Shown here piece after piece: positions 1 to 7,586 of a stretch of DNA of 64,000 nt. Under the pieces are notes generated by a model, which made no database searches, was not told the DNA's origin, and worked only from the letters and a program-made list of their open reading frames with translations. The stretch spans positions 6,696,001 through 6,760,000 of the forward strand of contig NZ_CP045702.1 in assembly GCF_014216315.1 (NCBI RefSeq). The letters run 5' to 3'. The stretch's first letter is position 1. The number at the start of each line of letters is the position of its first letter. The translations under genes and the position numbers were made by a program. This DNA is from Streptomyces finlayi. GTDB lineage: Bacteria; Actinomycetota; Actinomycetes; Streptomycetales; Streptomycetaceae.

Positions 1-82
1 CCGAGGGCTCGTCGTAGGGTGAACCGACCGCAGCCGGGCATGGATTCCGGCGACGGCCAACCGACGGCGAGGAGCCGACCAG

Positions 83-382
83 ATGATGCAGTGCCCCAAG
101 TGCCACGCGCAGATGCACACGTACACCCGCAACGGTGTCCAGATCGAGCAGTGCAGCGGCTGTCGCGGGATATTCCTCGACTACGGCGAGCTGGAGTCCC
201 TGACCCGCCTGGAGTCGCAGTGGTCGCAGCAGGCCCCGCCCGCTCCCGCGCCGCCGGCCGCCCCGCAGGCGTACCCCGCGGCCGGCGCTCCCGGCCCCGC
301 GTGGGGTGCCCCGCAGCACCAGGGCGGCCACTACGGCCACCACCGTCAGAAGGGCTTCGGCCGGATGCTCTTCTCCTCCTGA
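83..382 (+). CDS. TFIIB-type zinc-ribbon protein
   Basis: A small protein of 99 residues with an N-terminal zinc ribbon. CPKC (residues 4-7) and CSGC (24-27) give four cysteines spaced as in the zf-TFIIB family, followed by a GIFLDYGELESL segment typical of that family. The second half is Ala/Pro/Gly-rich and ends in a His-rich stretch, so it is probably flexible. Its role is unknown; family members are thought to bind nucleic acid or protein. The first of two tandem ATG codons was chosen because AGGAG lies 7 bases upstream. It runs towards the minus-strand tRNA operon, and the hairpin at 450-481 can end both transcripts. Confidence 0.85.
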   Translation: MMQCPKCHAQMHTYTRNGVQIEQCSGCRGIFLDYGELESLTRLESQWSQQAPPAPAPPAAPQAYPAAGAPGPAWGAPQHQGGHYGHHRQKGFGRMLFSS

Positions 383-449
383 GCCGGGCCCGGACGGCCC
401 GGACGTTCCGCGTCCGGGCCTGCGGGCACGAACCGCGGGGGGAACGCTG

Positions 450-481
450 AAAGCCCCGGTCGTCGAGACGACCGGGGCTTT
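450..481. terminator. Bidirectional terminator hairpin
   Basis: A perfect 14-bp stem (450-463 with 468-481) closes a 4-base CGAG loop. The arms begin with AAA and end with TTT, so the hairpin reads equally well on both strands. It sits between the convergent zinc-ribbon gene and the tRNA operon. Confidence 0.75.
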
Positions 482-488
482 CGGATGG

Positions 489-560
489 TGCGCGATACTG
501 GGATTGAACCAGTGACCTCTTCCGTGTCAGGGAAGCGCTCTCCCGCTGAGCTAATCGCGC
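489..560 (-). tRNA. tRNA-Val (GAC), copy 1 of 3
   Basis: Reading the minus strand gives a 72-nt cloverleaf with acceptor stem GCGCGAT/ATCGCGC, anticodon stem CTTCC/GGAAG and loop CTGACAC, so the anticodon is GAC (valine). The discriminator base is A, and a CCA end is encoded at 486-488. It is the last gene of the tRNA operon and is nearly identical to the next two copies. Confidence 0.95.
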
Positions 561-583
561 AGGGTGACCCTGCGTGTACTGCG

Positions 584-655
584 TGCGCGATACTGGGATT
601 GAACCAGTGACCTCTTCCGTGTCAGGGAAGCGCTCTCCCGCTGAGCTAATCGCGC
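584..655 (-). tRNA. tRNA-Val (GAC), copy 2 of 3
   Basis: A 72-nt tRNA with the same sequence through all arms as copy 1 (acceptor GCGCGAT, anticodon GAC, T-loop TTCAATC). CCA is not encoded here (the bases before the discriminator read CGC on the minus strand), so the 3' end must be added after transcription. Confidence 0.95.
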
Positions 656-673
656 GGGATCCTTGCGGACCAG

Positions 674-745
674 TGGACGATACTGGGATTGAACCAGTGA
701 CCCCTTCCGTGTCAGGGAAGTGCTCTCCCGCTGAGCTAATCGTCC
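674..745 (-). tRNA. tRNA-Val (GAC), copy 3 of 3
   Basis: A 72-nt tRNA with anticodon GAC. It differs from the other copies in the acceptor stem (GGACGAT/ATCGTCC) and at a few bases around the anticodon arm. The compensatory acceptor changes show that the copy is still folded and functional. Its 5' end is one base from the encoded CCA of tRNA-Cys, so the two are cut from one precursor. Confidence 0.95.
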
Positions 746-749
746 TTGG

Positions 750-820
750 AGGTGGAGACGGGATTTGAACCCGTGTAGACGGCTTTGCAGGCCGTTGCCT
801 CGCCTCTCGGCCACTCCACC
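750..820 (-). tRNA. tRNA-Cys (GCA)
   Basis: A 71-nt minus-strand tRNA with acceptor GGTGGAG/CTCCACC, anticodon loop containing GCA (cysteine), U at the discriminator position as expected for bacterial tRNA-Cys, and an encoded CCA at 747-749. It lies between tRNA-Gly and the three tRNA-Val genes in one operon. Confidence 0.95.
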
Positions 821-823
821 AGG

Positions 824-850
824 AGTGAGGGTCCGGGAAGATCCCTCACT
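824..850 (-). other. Inverted repeat between tRNA-Gly and tRNA-Cys
   Basis: An 8-bp stem (AGTGAGGG at 824-831 with CCCTCACT at 843-850) fills most of the spacer inside the tRNA operon. It may act in precursor processing or as a partial terminator. The following bases are not T-rich, and the genes on both sides lie on the same strand, so full termination seems unlikely. Confidence 0.4.
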
Positions 851-857
851 TTCTGCG

Positions 858-930
858 AGCGGACGACCAGGTTCGAACTGGCGACCTCAACCTTGGCAAG
901 GTTGCGCTCTACCAACTGAGCTACGTCCGC
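858..930 (-). tRNA. tRNA-Gly (GCC)
   Basis: A 73-nt minus-strand tRNA with acceptor GCGGACG/CGTCCGC, anticodon stem CAACC/GGTTG and loop TTGCCAA, giving anticodon GCC (glycine). The discriminator is U, as usual for bacterial tRNA-Gly. CCA is not encoded. It is the first gene of the Gly-Cys-Val-Val-Val operon. Confidence 0.95.
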
Positions 931-972
931 TTGTCATTCCCGGTTCGCTTGCGCGTCCCGGCGACGTGTTGA

Positions 973-1000
973 ACTCTAGCGGATTCCCGGGCCAGTACAA
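973..1000 (-). promoter_or_regulatory. Likely promoter of the tRNA operon
   Basis: On the minus strand TTGTAC (995-1000) and TAGAGT (973-978) are separated by 16 bases, a fair match to the housekeeping sigma (HrdB-type) -35/-10 pattern. The -10 lies about 42 bases before tRNA-Gly. The divergent pabB gene starts at 1076. Confidence 0.5.
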
Positions 1001-1075
1001 AAACGCGTTTGCGCAGCTTGCCGAGGTGCACTCGGCCCGGCGCAGGTCACGGCGTGCCGACCTAGACTCACAGAC

Positions 1076-2131
1076 GTGTACGACCTCGCTCCCATGGCCC
1101 GCTTCGGCGGCCTCGTCGCCTCCGGTCTGCGGGATGTGACCAGTGATCCCGCGGCCCTCGACTCCTCCGGCTTCTGGGCCGTCAGCGCCGACTTCGAAGG
1201 CGGTCTCCTCTGCGCCCGCTTCTCCGACGTACGGACCGAGCCGGTGCCCGCACCCCTGCCCGGGGCCTGGCGCGGACCCGCCGTGGGGGACTGGTCCTCG
1301 TCGCTGGACAAGGCCGCCTACATGGCCGGTGTCCGGCGCGTCCGTGAACACATCGCGGCAGGTGAGGTGTACCAGGCCAATCTGTGCCGGGTGATGTCCG
1401 CGCCCCTGCCGGACGCGGTGGGCAGCGACGTGGACGCGCTCACCGCGCTGCTCGCGCGCGGTAACCCCGCTCCGTACGCGGGAACGATTCGGCTGCCCGC
1501 CCAGGGTGTCGAGATCGCCACCGCGTCCCCGGAACTCTTCCTGGAGCGGGACGGCCGGACCGTCCAGTCAGGGCCGATCAAGGGCACCGGACGCACCGAG
1601 TCCGATCTCCTCGAGAAGGACTACGCGGAGAACGTGATGATCGTCGACCTGGTCCGCAACGACCTCGGACGGGTCTGCGCGACCGGAAGCGTCACCGTGC
1701 CCGATCTCTGCGTGGTGGAGAAGCACCCCGGCCTCGTCCACCTCGTCTCCACCGTGCGGGGACGGCTCGCGGACGGCGCGGGGTGGCCCGAACTGCTCGG
1801 GGCGACGTTTCCGCCCGGCTCCGTCACCGGGGCGCCGAAGTCCAGCGCGCTGCGGATCATCGAAGCGCTGGAGACCTCGCCACGCGGACCGTACTGCGGA
1901 GGGATCGGCTGGGTGGACGCCGACCGTTCCACCGCGGCCCTCGCCGTCGGGATACGGACGTTCTGGATCGACCGCACCGGCGCCGCACCGGTCCTTCGCT
2001 TCGGTGCCGGAGCGGGCATCACCTGGGGCTCCGATCCGGAGCGCGAATGGGACGAGACCGAACTGAAGGCGTCCAGACTGCTCGCTGTAGCGTCGGGCAC
2101 CTACCAAGAGACCGGAAGGACCGCACCATGA
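1076..2131 (+). CDS. pabB: Aminodeoxychorismate synthase component I
   Basis: A chorismate-binding enzyme of 351 residues that would convert chorismate plus ammonia to 4-amino-4-deoxychorismate for folate synthesis. The catalytic-domain motifs are present: GPIKGTGR near residue 167 (the PIKGT lysine marks PabB rather than the PIAGT of anthranilate synthase), IVDLVRNDLGR near 189 and PPGSVTGAPK near 245. The N-terminal region is shorter than in E. coli PabB. It starts with GTG. Its TGA overlaps the ATG of the lyase gene (ATGA), so the two are translationally coupled. No glutaminase partner is adjacent. Anthranilate synthase is the main alternative and is made unlikely by the PIKGT motif. Confidence 0.88.
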   Translation: MYDLAPMARFGGLVASGLRDVTSDPAALDSSGFWAVSADFEGGLLCARFSDVRTEPVPAPLPGAWRGPAVGDWSSSLDKAAYMAGVRRVREHIAAGEVYQANLCRVMSAPLPDAVGSDVDALTALLARGNPAPYAGTIRLPAQGVEIATASPELFLERDGRTVQSGPIKGTGRTESDLLEKDYAENVMIVDLVRNDLGRVCATGSVTVPDLCVVEKHPGLVHLVSTVRGRLADGAGWPELLGATFPPGSVTGAPKSSALRIIEALETSPRGPYCGGIGWVDADRSTAALAVGIRTFWIDRTGAAPVLRFGAGAGITWGSDPEREWDETELKASRLLAVASGTYQETGRTAP

Positions 2132-2949
2132 TGATCTGGGTCAACGGCGAGCTGCGCGACGCCGACGACGCACGGGTGTCCGTGCTCGACCACGGGCTCA
2201 CCGTCGGGGACGGCGTCTTCGAGACCGTCAAGACCGTCGGAGGCCGGCCCTTCGCCCTGACCCGGCACCTGGACCGGCTGACCCGGTCGGCCAGAGGCCT
2301 CGGCCTCCCGGACCCGGATCACGAGGAGATCCGCCGGGCCGCCCGCGCGGTGATCGATGCCACGCCCCTGCCGCTCGGCCGGCTGCGCATCACGTTCACC
2401 GGCGGGATCTCGCCACTCGGTTCGGACCGTGGCGACAGCGCACCCGGTCTCGTCGTCGCGCTGGGCGAGGTGGGCCGCCGCCCCGACTCCACGGCCGTGA
2501 TCACCGTGCCCTGGACGCGCAACGAACACAGCGCGGTCGCCGGGCTCAAGACCACCTCGTACGCCGAGAACGTCGTCGCGCTCGCCCGCGCCCGCGACCG
2601 CGGGGCCTCCGAGGCGCTCTTCACCAACACGGCGGGCCAGCTCTGCGAAGGCACCGGCTCCAACGTCTTCGTCGTCATCGACGGGCAGATCCACACCCCG
2701 CCGCTCGCCTCGGGCTGCCTCGCCGGGATCACCCGAGCCCTGGCGGTGGAATGGACCGGGGCGCAGGAGACCGAGCTGACGCCCGAGGTGCTCGGCCGCG
2801 CCGAGGAGATCTTCCTGACCTCCACCACCCGCGACATCCAGGCCGTCCACCGGGTCGACGACCGGGAGCTCCCCGGCGCCCCCGGTCCGGTGACCGCCAA
2901 GGCCATGCGCGTCTTCGACGAACGCGCGGGCGACGACCTCGACCCGTAG
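2128..2949 (+). CDS. pabC: Aminodeoxychorismate lyase (class IV aminotransferase)
   Basis: A PLP enzyme of fold type IV, 273 residues, expected to cleave aminodeoxychorismate into p-aminobenzoate and pyruvate, the step after PabB. Landmarks are the N-terminal VNGEL and DHGLTVGDGVFET segments, the probable PLP lysine K141 in AGLKTTSYAEN, and the EGTGSNVF phosphate-binding loop. The start is the first ATG of an ATGATG, overlapping the pabB stop. A branched-chain or D-amino-acid aminotransferase would look similar, but the coupling to pabB favours PabC. Confidence 0.87.
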   Translation: MMIWVNGELRDADDARVSVLDHGLTVGDGVFETVKTVGGRPFALTRHLDRLTRSARGLGLPDPDHEEIRRAARAVIDATPLPLGRLRITFTGGISPLGSDRGDSAPGLVVALGEVGRRPDSTAVITVPWTRNEHSAVAGLKTTSYAENVVALARARDRGASEALFTNTAGQLCEGTGSNVFVVIDGQIHTPPLASGCLAGITRALAVEWTGAQETELTPEVLGRAEEIFLTSTTRDIQAVHRVDDRELPGAPGPVTAKAMRVFDERAGDDLDP

Positions 2950-3018
2950 AGCGCTGCCCGACCCGCAAAGCCGCAAAATCGGGTGACGGACCGCCGTGCA
3001 GCGGATAGAACACCTGTG

Positions 3019-3855
3019 ATGACCACCACCCTGCGGCCGACCGGGCCGAGCAAACAGAGCGCCGACGGCGCACGGGAACGCACCTACGACGTCTGCGACA
3101 ACGGGCGTCCCGTCGGTGCCGTGGAGATCTCCACCGACCCGGCGTTCGGAGCGACGGCAGGCGTGCTCCGCTCGCTGCGGATCGACGCTACCCACCGGAG
3201 GCGGGGCCGCGGCGTCATCGCCGCGCTCGCCGCCGAGGAGGTCCTGCGGGGGTGGGGCTGTGCCCAGGTCCGCCTGGAGGTCCCCGCGGACAACGATGCC
3301 GCCCGGCGGCTGGCGGCATCGCTCGGCTACACCGAGCGCAGCCGGAACATGATCAAGTCACTTCCGCAGGATCCTCCCGCCCTCCCCGGCGGACTCGTCG
3401 CGCGTCCGATGTCCGAGGAGGAGTTCGGGCACTGGGAGACCACCGCGGTCACCGCCTACGCCCAGGACTGGATCGACCGCGGCGTCCCGGCGGACCAGGC
3501 CCTGCGGAAGTCGGAGGCCGACCAGGCCAGGCTGCTGCCGCACGGACTGTCATCGGAAGGCGTGCGGCTGCACGTCCTGGTCCACGACGGGGCGGTGGTC
3601 GGCCACATCTGGGTGGCACGGTTCGAGAAGGGGCCCGGCTCCTTGATCGGCTGGGTCTACGACGTGGAGGTGCGGGAGGAGTACCGGGGGCGCGGTTACG
3701 GCCGGGCGCTGATGCTGGAGGCCGAGGGCATGGCGCTGGCCGCCGGTGTGGACCGGCTCGGACTCCACGTCTTCGCGGCCAACACACCGGCGCTCCGGCT
3801 GTACGAGTCCCTCGGCTACGCGACGACCAACCACAACCTGGCCAAGCCGCTGTAG
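3019..3855 (+). CDS. Tandem GNAT acetyltransferase
   Basis: A protein of 278 residues made of two GNAT domains. The first half carries THRRRGRGVIAAL and then a NDAARRLAASLGY segment. The second half carries EYRGRGYGRALM and NTPALRLYESLGY, so both have the acetyl-CoA pyrophosphate-binding R/Q-x-x-G-x-G/A pattern and the C-terminal strand signature. The substrate is unknown. Tandem-GNAT enzymes such as mycothiol synthase have this layout, but the sequence does not prove that role. ATG at 3019 was preferred to the upstream in-frame GTG at 2983; no strong ribosome binding site supports either. Confidence 0.82.
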   Translation: MTTTLRPTGPSKQSADGARERTYDVCDNGRPVGAVEISTDPAFGATAGVLRSLRIDATHRRRGRGVIAALAAEEVLRGWGCAQVRLEVPADNDAARRLAASLGYTERSRNMIKSLPQDPPALPGGLVARPMSEEEFGHWETTAVTAYAQDWIDRGVPADQALRKSEADQARLLPHGLSSEGVRLHVLVHDGAVVGHIWVARFEKGPGSLIGWVYDVEVREEYRGRGYGRALMLEAEGMALAAGVDRLGLHVFAANTPALRLYESLGYATTNHNLAKPL

Positions 3856-3887
3856 CGGGCCCGCCGGGCGCTGCCGCGGTCCGGCCG

Positions 3888-4403
3888 TCAGTCCCGCGCG
3901 GCCAGCAGCCGGTCCGCGACCTCCTCGATCCGCTCGCGGAGCCCCTCCTGGCTCTTGCCGCCGTCCAGTCGCTCGTCGCCGATCACATACGTCGGAGTCC
4001 CGGTCACACCGATGGCCTTGCCCTCGGCCTGGTCGGCGTCGACGATCAGGAGATGCCGGCCGTCGATGAGAGCGGTGTCGAACTCCTCCGCGTCCAGGCC
4101 GAGTTCGCGTGCCACGTCGAGCAGGACGGACTCACCCGCGCGGGACAGGCCGGAGGTACGGGAGAGCAGGGCTTCGACGTACGGCCAGTTGCTGCCCTGC
4201 GCGTACGCCTCCTCGGCGGCCTGGGCCGCGGCGTAGGCGTGCTTGTTCTTCTCCAGGGGGAAGTGCCGCAGCCGCACCTCGATGCGGTCGCCGTACCGGG
4301 CGCGCAGGGCGTGCACATCGGTGAGGGCGCGGAAGCAGTCGGGACACTGGAGGTCGCACCAGATGTCGAGGACGACCGGGGCCGTGGGTGTGGATTCGCT
4401 CAT
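3888..4403 (-). CDS. DsbA-family thioredoxin-fold protein
   Basis: A protein of 171 residues with a DsbA-like thioredoxin fold. The redox motif CPDC is at residues 20-23, with a further cysteine at 16, and the cis-proline loop GTPTYVIG lies near the C-terminus. There is no signal peptide or membrane segment, so it is probably a cytoplasmic dithiol oxidoreductase or isomerase of the FrnE/DsbA group. It is convergent with the GNAT gene, 32 bases away. Its partner is unknown. Confidence 0.85.
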   Translation of the reverse strand: MSESTPTAPVVLDIWCDLQCPDCFRALTDVHALRARYGDRIEVRLRHFPLEKNKHAYAAAQAAEEAYAQGSNWPYVEALLSRTSGLSRAGESVLLDVARELGLDAEEFDTALIDGRHLLIVDADQAEGKAIGVTGTPTYVIGDERLDGGKSQEGLRERIEEVADRLLAARD

Positions 4404-4556
4404 GAAATCAGTCTTTCAGGCCGTGAGGGAGCTTCCCAATCGGCACCTGGGGAGGAGCGCGGCCCTGAAATGTCCCTGATGTGGCCGCAGGCCGTGGCCC
4501 CGGCGCGAGCGGCGGTGCAGGATGGAAGGGACGTTCCCCCTTGCTTGGAGGCCCCG

Positions 4557-5006
4557 ATGCTTGCCGAGACCATCTTTTCCGCGGCGTCGGCGGCGGGCCT
4601 GGGCATCGCCGCGGTCACCGCGTACCGCAAGCGGTTCCTCGCGGCCACCCGGATCGCCGCCTACTCGCTCGTGCCGGTCGGCCTGGTGATGACCGGGGTC
4701 GTCGAGTGGGTGTCCGGCATCGCCTTCAAGCCGAGCGTCTGGCTCGGCTTCGGAGTGCTCGGGCTGGCCTGGCTGCTCTTCATGACCACACGTGCCGTGG
4801 AACGCCGGCGCGGAACCAGCCGGGGCGAGCGCAAGGCGGCCCGTGCGGCACAGGGTGAGGCGATCGCCCCCGCCGCGTCGGCGCCCCCGTCGACGTCGGG
4901 CATTCCGGCGGGGCGGCCCCGTGCGAAGCCGAAGAAGGAGCAGGCCGCCGCATCCGGCGACGACTTCAGCGACATCGAGGCCATCCTGAAGAAACACGGG
5001 CTCTGA
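4557..5006 (+). CDS. Small membrane protein with charged C-terminal tail
   Basis: A protein of 149 residues that I do not recognise by function. About three hydrophobic segments (roughly residues 5-23, 33-55 and 60-77) are followed by a basic, Ala/Pro-rich cytoplasmic-type tail ending in FSDIEAILKKHGL, a conserved-looking amphipathic end. The ATG at 4557 has GGAGG about 7 bases upstream. It is divergent from the DsbA-like gene. Confidence 0.75.
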   Translation: MLAETIFSAASAAGLGIAAVTAYRKRFLAATRIAAYSLVPVGLVMTGVVEWVSGIAFKPSVWLGFGVLGLAWLLFMTTRAVERRRGTSRGERKAARAAQGEAIAPAASAPPSTSGIPAGRPRAKPKKEQAAASGDDFSDIEAILKKHGL

Positions 5007-5064
5007 GACCGAGTGCCGGGCCGCTGCGGGAGCGCCGGGGTCGGTGCCGCAGGGACGAGCTGGG

Positions 5065-5080
5065 CATGAATCGATTCATG
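5065..5080. promoter_or_regulatory. LacI-type operator-like palindrome
   Basis: CATGAATCGATTCATG is a perfect 16-bp palindrome centred on CG, as in operators of LacI/GalR regulators. It lies about 250 bases before the LacI remnant and may be the operator left from the decayed sugar locus. Confidence 0.45.
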
Positions 5081-5170
5081 GCCTTGACGCCTCGAGGTCA
5101 GGAGGTGGCGGTCCCGGTCGGATCGAAACAATTCAGTCGGTGGCCGCGCGTCGGTCGGCAACCCGCCCGC

Positions 5171-5200
5171 GCGTCGAAGCGCGTCGAAGCGCGTCGACGC
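5171..5200. repeat. 10-bp tandem repeat, three units
   Basis: Three consecutive units of GCGTCGAAGC, the last with one change (GCGTCGACGC). Nothing shows a function. Confidence 0.6.
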
Positions 5201-5328
5201 GCGACGTGCGTACCGGTGCGGTCGGGGTCACCGGATATCGGCGAGGATGACGGACTACCCGGTATCACCGTCCGTACGATGGGGGAGTCCCCGCGCCCGT
5301 GCGCGGCGGCAGTGCGCGGGGGCCGTGA

Positions 5329-5703
5329 AACGTTGCGTCAGCGGGGCAGGGCCTTGACGTCGCCGCGGGCCGCGACGCCGGAGCCAGGCTGCTCGGACTC
5401 GTCCCCCGGCCGACCGCTGTCTTCTGCGCGAACGACCTCCTCGCCCTTGGCGTCCTGCAGGCGCTGTACGCGGCCGGGGTGCGCGTCCCGCAGGACGTGG
5501 CGATCGTCGGCTACGACGACATCGAGTTCGCCGCCGCGGCGGCCGTACCGCTCACCTCGGTGCGTCAGCCCGCTGTCGTGATGGGACGGATGGCGGCGGA
5601 ACTCCTCCTGGAGGAGGCCGACGACGCCGGCACCCACGAGCACCGCGGCGTGGTGCTCCAGCCGGAACTCGTCGTACGCGCTTCCAGCGCCTCCCCGCGC
5701 TGA
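5329..5703 (+). pseudogene. LacI-family regulator, C-terminal remnant
   Basis: The frame encodes about 124 residues matching only the last third of a LacI-family repressor: an AGRDAGARLLGL segment, PTAVFCANDLLALGVLQAL, VPQDVAIVGYDDIEFA, then LTSVRQP and a MGRMAAELLLEE segment near the end. The DNA-binding helix-turn-helix and the first part of the sugar-binding domain are missing. The frame opens directly after a TGA at 5326-5328 without a start codon or ribosome binding site; an internal GTG at 5479 is only a codon inside the domain. It ends 8 bases before the esterase remnant. Confidence 0.8.
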
Positions 5704-5711
5704 CCCCTTCG

Positions 5712-6199
5712 TACTGCTACCGGCGGGTGTTCACCGACGCCGTGCGAGCCGTCGAGGCCGCCCGTACGTATTTCGACCCGGCGCGCATCGTCGTGTACGG
5801 CGGCAGTCAGGGCGCGGGCCGCCGTGGCGCTGATTCCTGACGTGTCCGTGGCGTTCAGACGTTCCCTTCCTCAGCGACTTCAGGCGGGCCGTGGAGATCA
5901 CCGACCAGGACCCCTACCGGGAGATCGTCCGCTTCCTCTCCACACAGCACGGCGCTGCCGAGCAGGTCTTCCGCACGCTCTCGTACTTCGCCGGTATGAA
6001 CTTCGCCGCCCGTGCCCACACCCGTGCCCTCTACTCGGTGGCGCTGATGGACGCGGTCTGCCCGCCGTCCACGGTGTTCGCCGCGTACGACCACTGGGCA
6101 CGGCCGAAGGAGATCCAGGTCAATCCCTGGAACAACCACGAGGGTGGCTCCGCGACCCAAGTGGGCGTCCAGCTCCGCGCGTTGCGCGAACTCAGCTGA
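5712..6199 (+). pseudogene. Acetyl xylan esterase remnant, frameshifted
   Basis: Three segments in three frames together rebuild the C-terminal half of an AXE1-type acetyl xylan esterase/cephalosporin C deacetylase. From about 5712 comes YRRVFTDAVRAVEA and then the nucleophile motif GGSQG. From about 5818 comes AAVALIPDV in a second frame. From about 5860 to the stop comes DVPFLSDFRRAVEITD with the acid-bearing VALMDAVCPPS and the histidine in NHEGG, in a third frame. All three catalytic residues can be traced, but two shifts near 5815 and 5850 destroy the reading frame and the N-terminal half is absent. The intact enzyme would remove acetyl groups from xylan. Confidence 0.82.
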
Positions 6200-6356
6200 G
6201 CCGCCGGGGGCGGGAGCAAGAGCCCGAAGCTCCGAAAGTGTGACGCCGGATCGGACGCCGGATCGATTCCTCCCGGCCACGGAAAGGGTGAACTCCCGTC
6301 CGGAAAACGAGTGTTGGCCGCCAGCGCGGGCTCAACTGCGTCATGATCAACCCGAG

Positions 6357-6512
6357 ATGGTGGACACATCCCCGGGCGAAGCCCCCGCACTCCCTGCCGA
6401 AGAGCCCCGTGGCTGCCTCTTCGCGCTTTCCCAGCCACCCCTGATGATCTTCCTCACGGTGATCGGCGGTCTGCTGCTGATGGCCGCACTGCATGATCTC
6501 TTCCTGCTGTGA
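6357..6512 (+). CDS. Small single-pass membrane protein
   Basis: A 51-residue protein. A Pro/Glu-rich N-terminus is followed by CLFALSQPP and one strong hydrophobic segment (about residues 30-50, LMIFLTVIGGLLLMAAL) ending in HDLFLL. I do not recognise a function. Its coding-like third positions and a clear hydrophobic helix argue that it is real. The ATG at 6357 lacks a strong Shine-Dalgarno sequence. The inverted repeat just after the stop suits an end of transcription. Confidence 0.6.
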   Translation: MVDTSPGEAPALPAEEPRGCLFALSQPPLMIFLTVIGGLLLMAALHDLFLL

Positions 6513-6531
6513 GGCGCGGAGCGGCAACCCG

Positions 6532-6570
6532 GCCCGCCCCGCCACCCGGACCGGTCCCGCCGGGGCGGGC
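6532..6570. terminator. Inverted repeat between convergent genes
   Basis: GCCCGCCCCG (6532-6541) pairs with CGGGGCGGGC (6561-6570) around a 19-base loop that itself contains CCGGACCGG. It lies between the 51-residue protein and the CGNR gene, which face each other. Confidence 0.45.
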
Positions 6571-6611
6571 ACTCGGCGGACGGCACTCCGGCGATCCGGC
6601 CCAGGGGAACG

Positions 6612-7184
6612 TCAGCGAGACGCTTCCTTGCGCCGGGCCCGGTACGCCGCGACATGGAGCCGGTTACCGCAGGTGCGGCTGGAGCAGTAGCGACGGGAGC
6701 GGTTGCGGGACAGATCGACGAAGGCGCGCCGGCAGTCCGGTGCCTCGCAGCGCCGCAGTCGCTCCTGCTCGCCCGCCACGACGATGAAGGCCAGCGCCAT
6801 GCCGCAGTCGGCCCCGAGGTGATCGGCGATCGAGGCGTCCGGGGCGAAGTAGTGGACATGCCAGTCGTAGCCGTCGTGATTGCTGAGCTGCGGGGTGGTC
6901 CCCGCGGCGGCCACGAGCCTGTTGACGAGACCGGCCGCGGTGCCCGAGTCGGGCGCCGCGAAGATCTCCGCGAACAGGCCGCGCACGTCCTGCACGGCCC
7001 GCAGGTCCTTCTCTGCGAGCTCGCCGACGCCGCTGATGCGGTGCCGCTCCGCGAAGTCGTACAGCGCCCCGACGTCGGCGAGTCCGTCGGTCTGCTCGCT
7101 CTCGGGCAGCTCGGACTCCGGCGCGGTGTTCACCAGATCGACCACCGTGTCGAGGGCGATCCGGGTGTCGTGTGGGATCAGCAC
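6612..7184 (-). CDS. CGNR zinc-finger regulator (ABATE domain)
   Basis: A 190-residue protein with an N-terminal ABATE-type region and the C-terminal CGNR zinc finger: CEAPDC, then YCSSRTCGNR and HVAAYRARR. The family is widespread in actinobacteria and is regarded as stress-linked DNA-binding regulators; targets are not known from this sequence. The start is the ATG at 7184. In many genomes such genes are next to transporters, but nothing convincing is present here. Confidence 0.85.
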   Translation of the reverse strand: MLIPHDTRIALDTVVDLVNTAPESELPESEQTDGLADVGALYDFAERHRISGVGELAEKDLRAVQDVRGLFAEIFAAPDSGTAAGLVNRLVAAAGTTPQLSNHDGYDWHVHYFAPDASIADHLGADCGMALAFIVVAGEQERLRRCEAPDCRRAFVDLSRNRSRRYCSSRTCGNRLHVAAYRARRKEASR

Positions 7185-7586
7185 GCTTCGCTCCCTGGAA
7201 TCCGGCGGGCGGGCGCCCGCCGATGGCGGCTGACTCTACTGGCTCACGAAGGACCCATCGGGCCGGGAGTGGGCCCAGGGGCCTCGGGATCCTTGTTGGA
7301 CCGGCCTGCTGGCCCTTGGGGGCCCTGTGGCACTGCGGCGGGGTGCATCCAGGGCGGCTCCAGGGGCGGGAGCGGGCGCGGGGCCCCGGGCGCGGACCGT
7401 GGCGGCGTACCCTGCCGCCGGTGTCTGTGTCGGCGCCCTCCGACGGACCGCAGCGGCCTGAAACGTGCACCGGCGCCGTTGCCGCGGTGGATTCCGCGGC
7501 GACGGCGCCGGCATATGCCCTATGGGGTTGTCCGCGTGACGCCGTCGCCCCGAGTTCGGACGGCGTCGCGCAGCCTTCGTCCTGGC
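7185..7586. other. Gene-free stretch between CGNR gene and ssgB
   Basis: This 400-base stretch should hold the CGNR promoter at its left end. I found no convincing gene in any frame. It is rich in GGGCC-type tracts and holds the strong hairpin at 7470-7511. Confidence 0.6.
7470..7511 (-). terminator. Hairpin downstream of ssgB
   Basis: An 18-bp stem with one G-T type mismatch (7470-7487 with 7494-7511) and a 6-base loop lies about 75 bases beyond the ssgB stop. It is a good candidate for the ssgB terminator. Confidence 0.5.

Larger units (their letters stand above)
5007..5328. other. Gene-free stretch before the LacI remnant
   Basis: No open frame here looks like a protein. It contains a 16-bp perfect palindrome (5065-5080), a 10-base tandem repeat (5171-5200) and, at its end, a GAAACGTT motif (about 5327-5334) that resembles half of a LacI-family operator. 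Confidence 0.6.

Noticed and set aside
574..768. Short plus-strand frames over the tRNA cluster (repeated DTGIEPVT)
   Set aside because: These are translations of the antisense of tRNA-Val genes, a known annotation artefact.
7185..7586. Possible gene between CGNR and ssgB
   Set aside because: Frames are Pro/Gly/Arg-rich with no start signal or domain. The stretch holds a hairpin and probably promoter sequence only.
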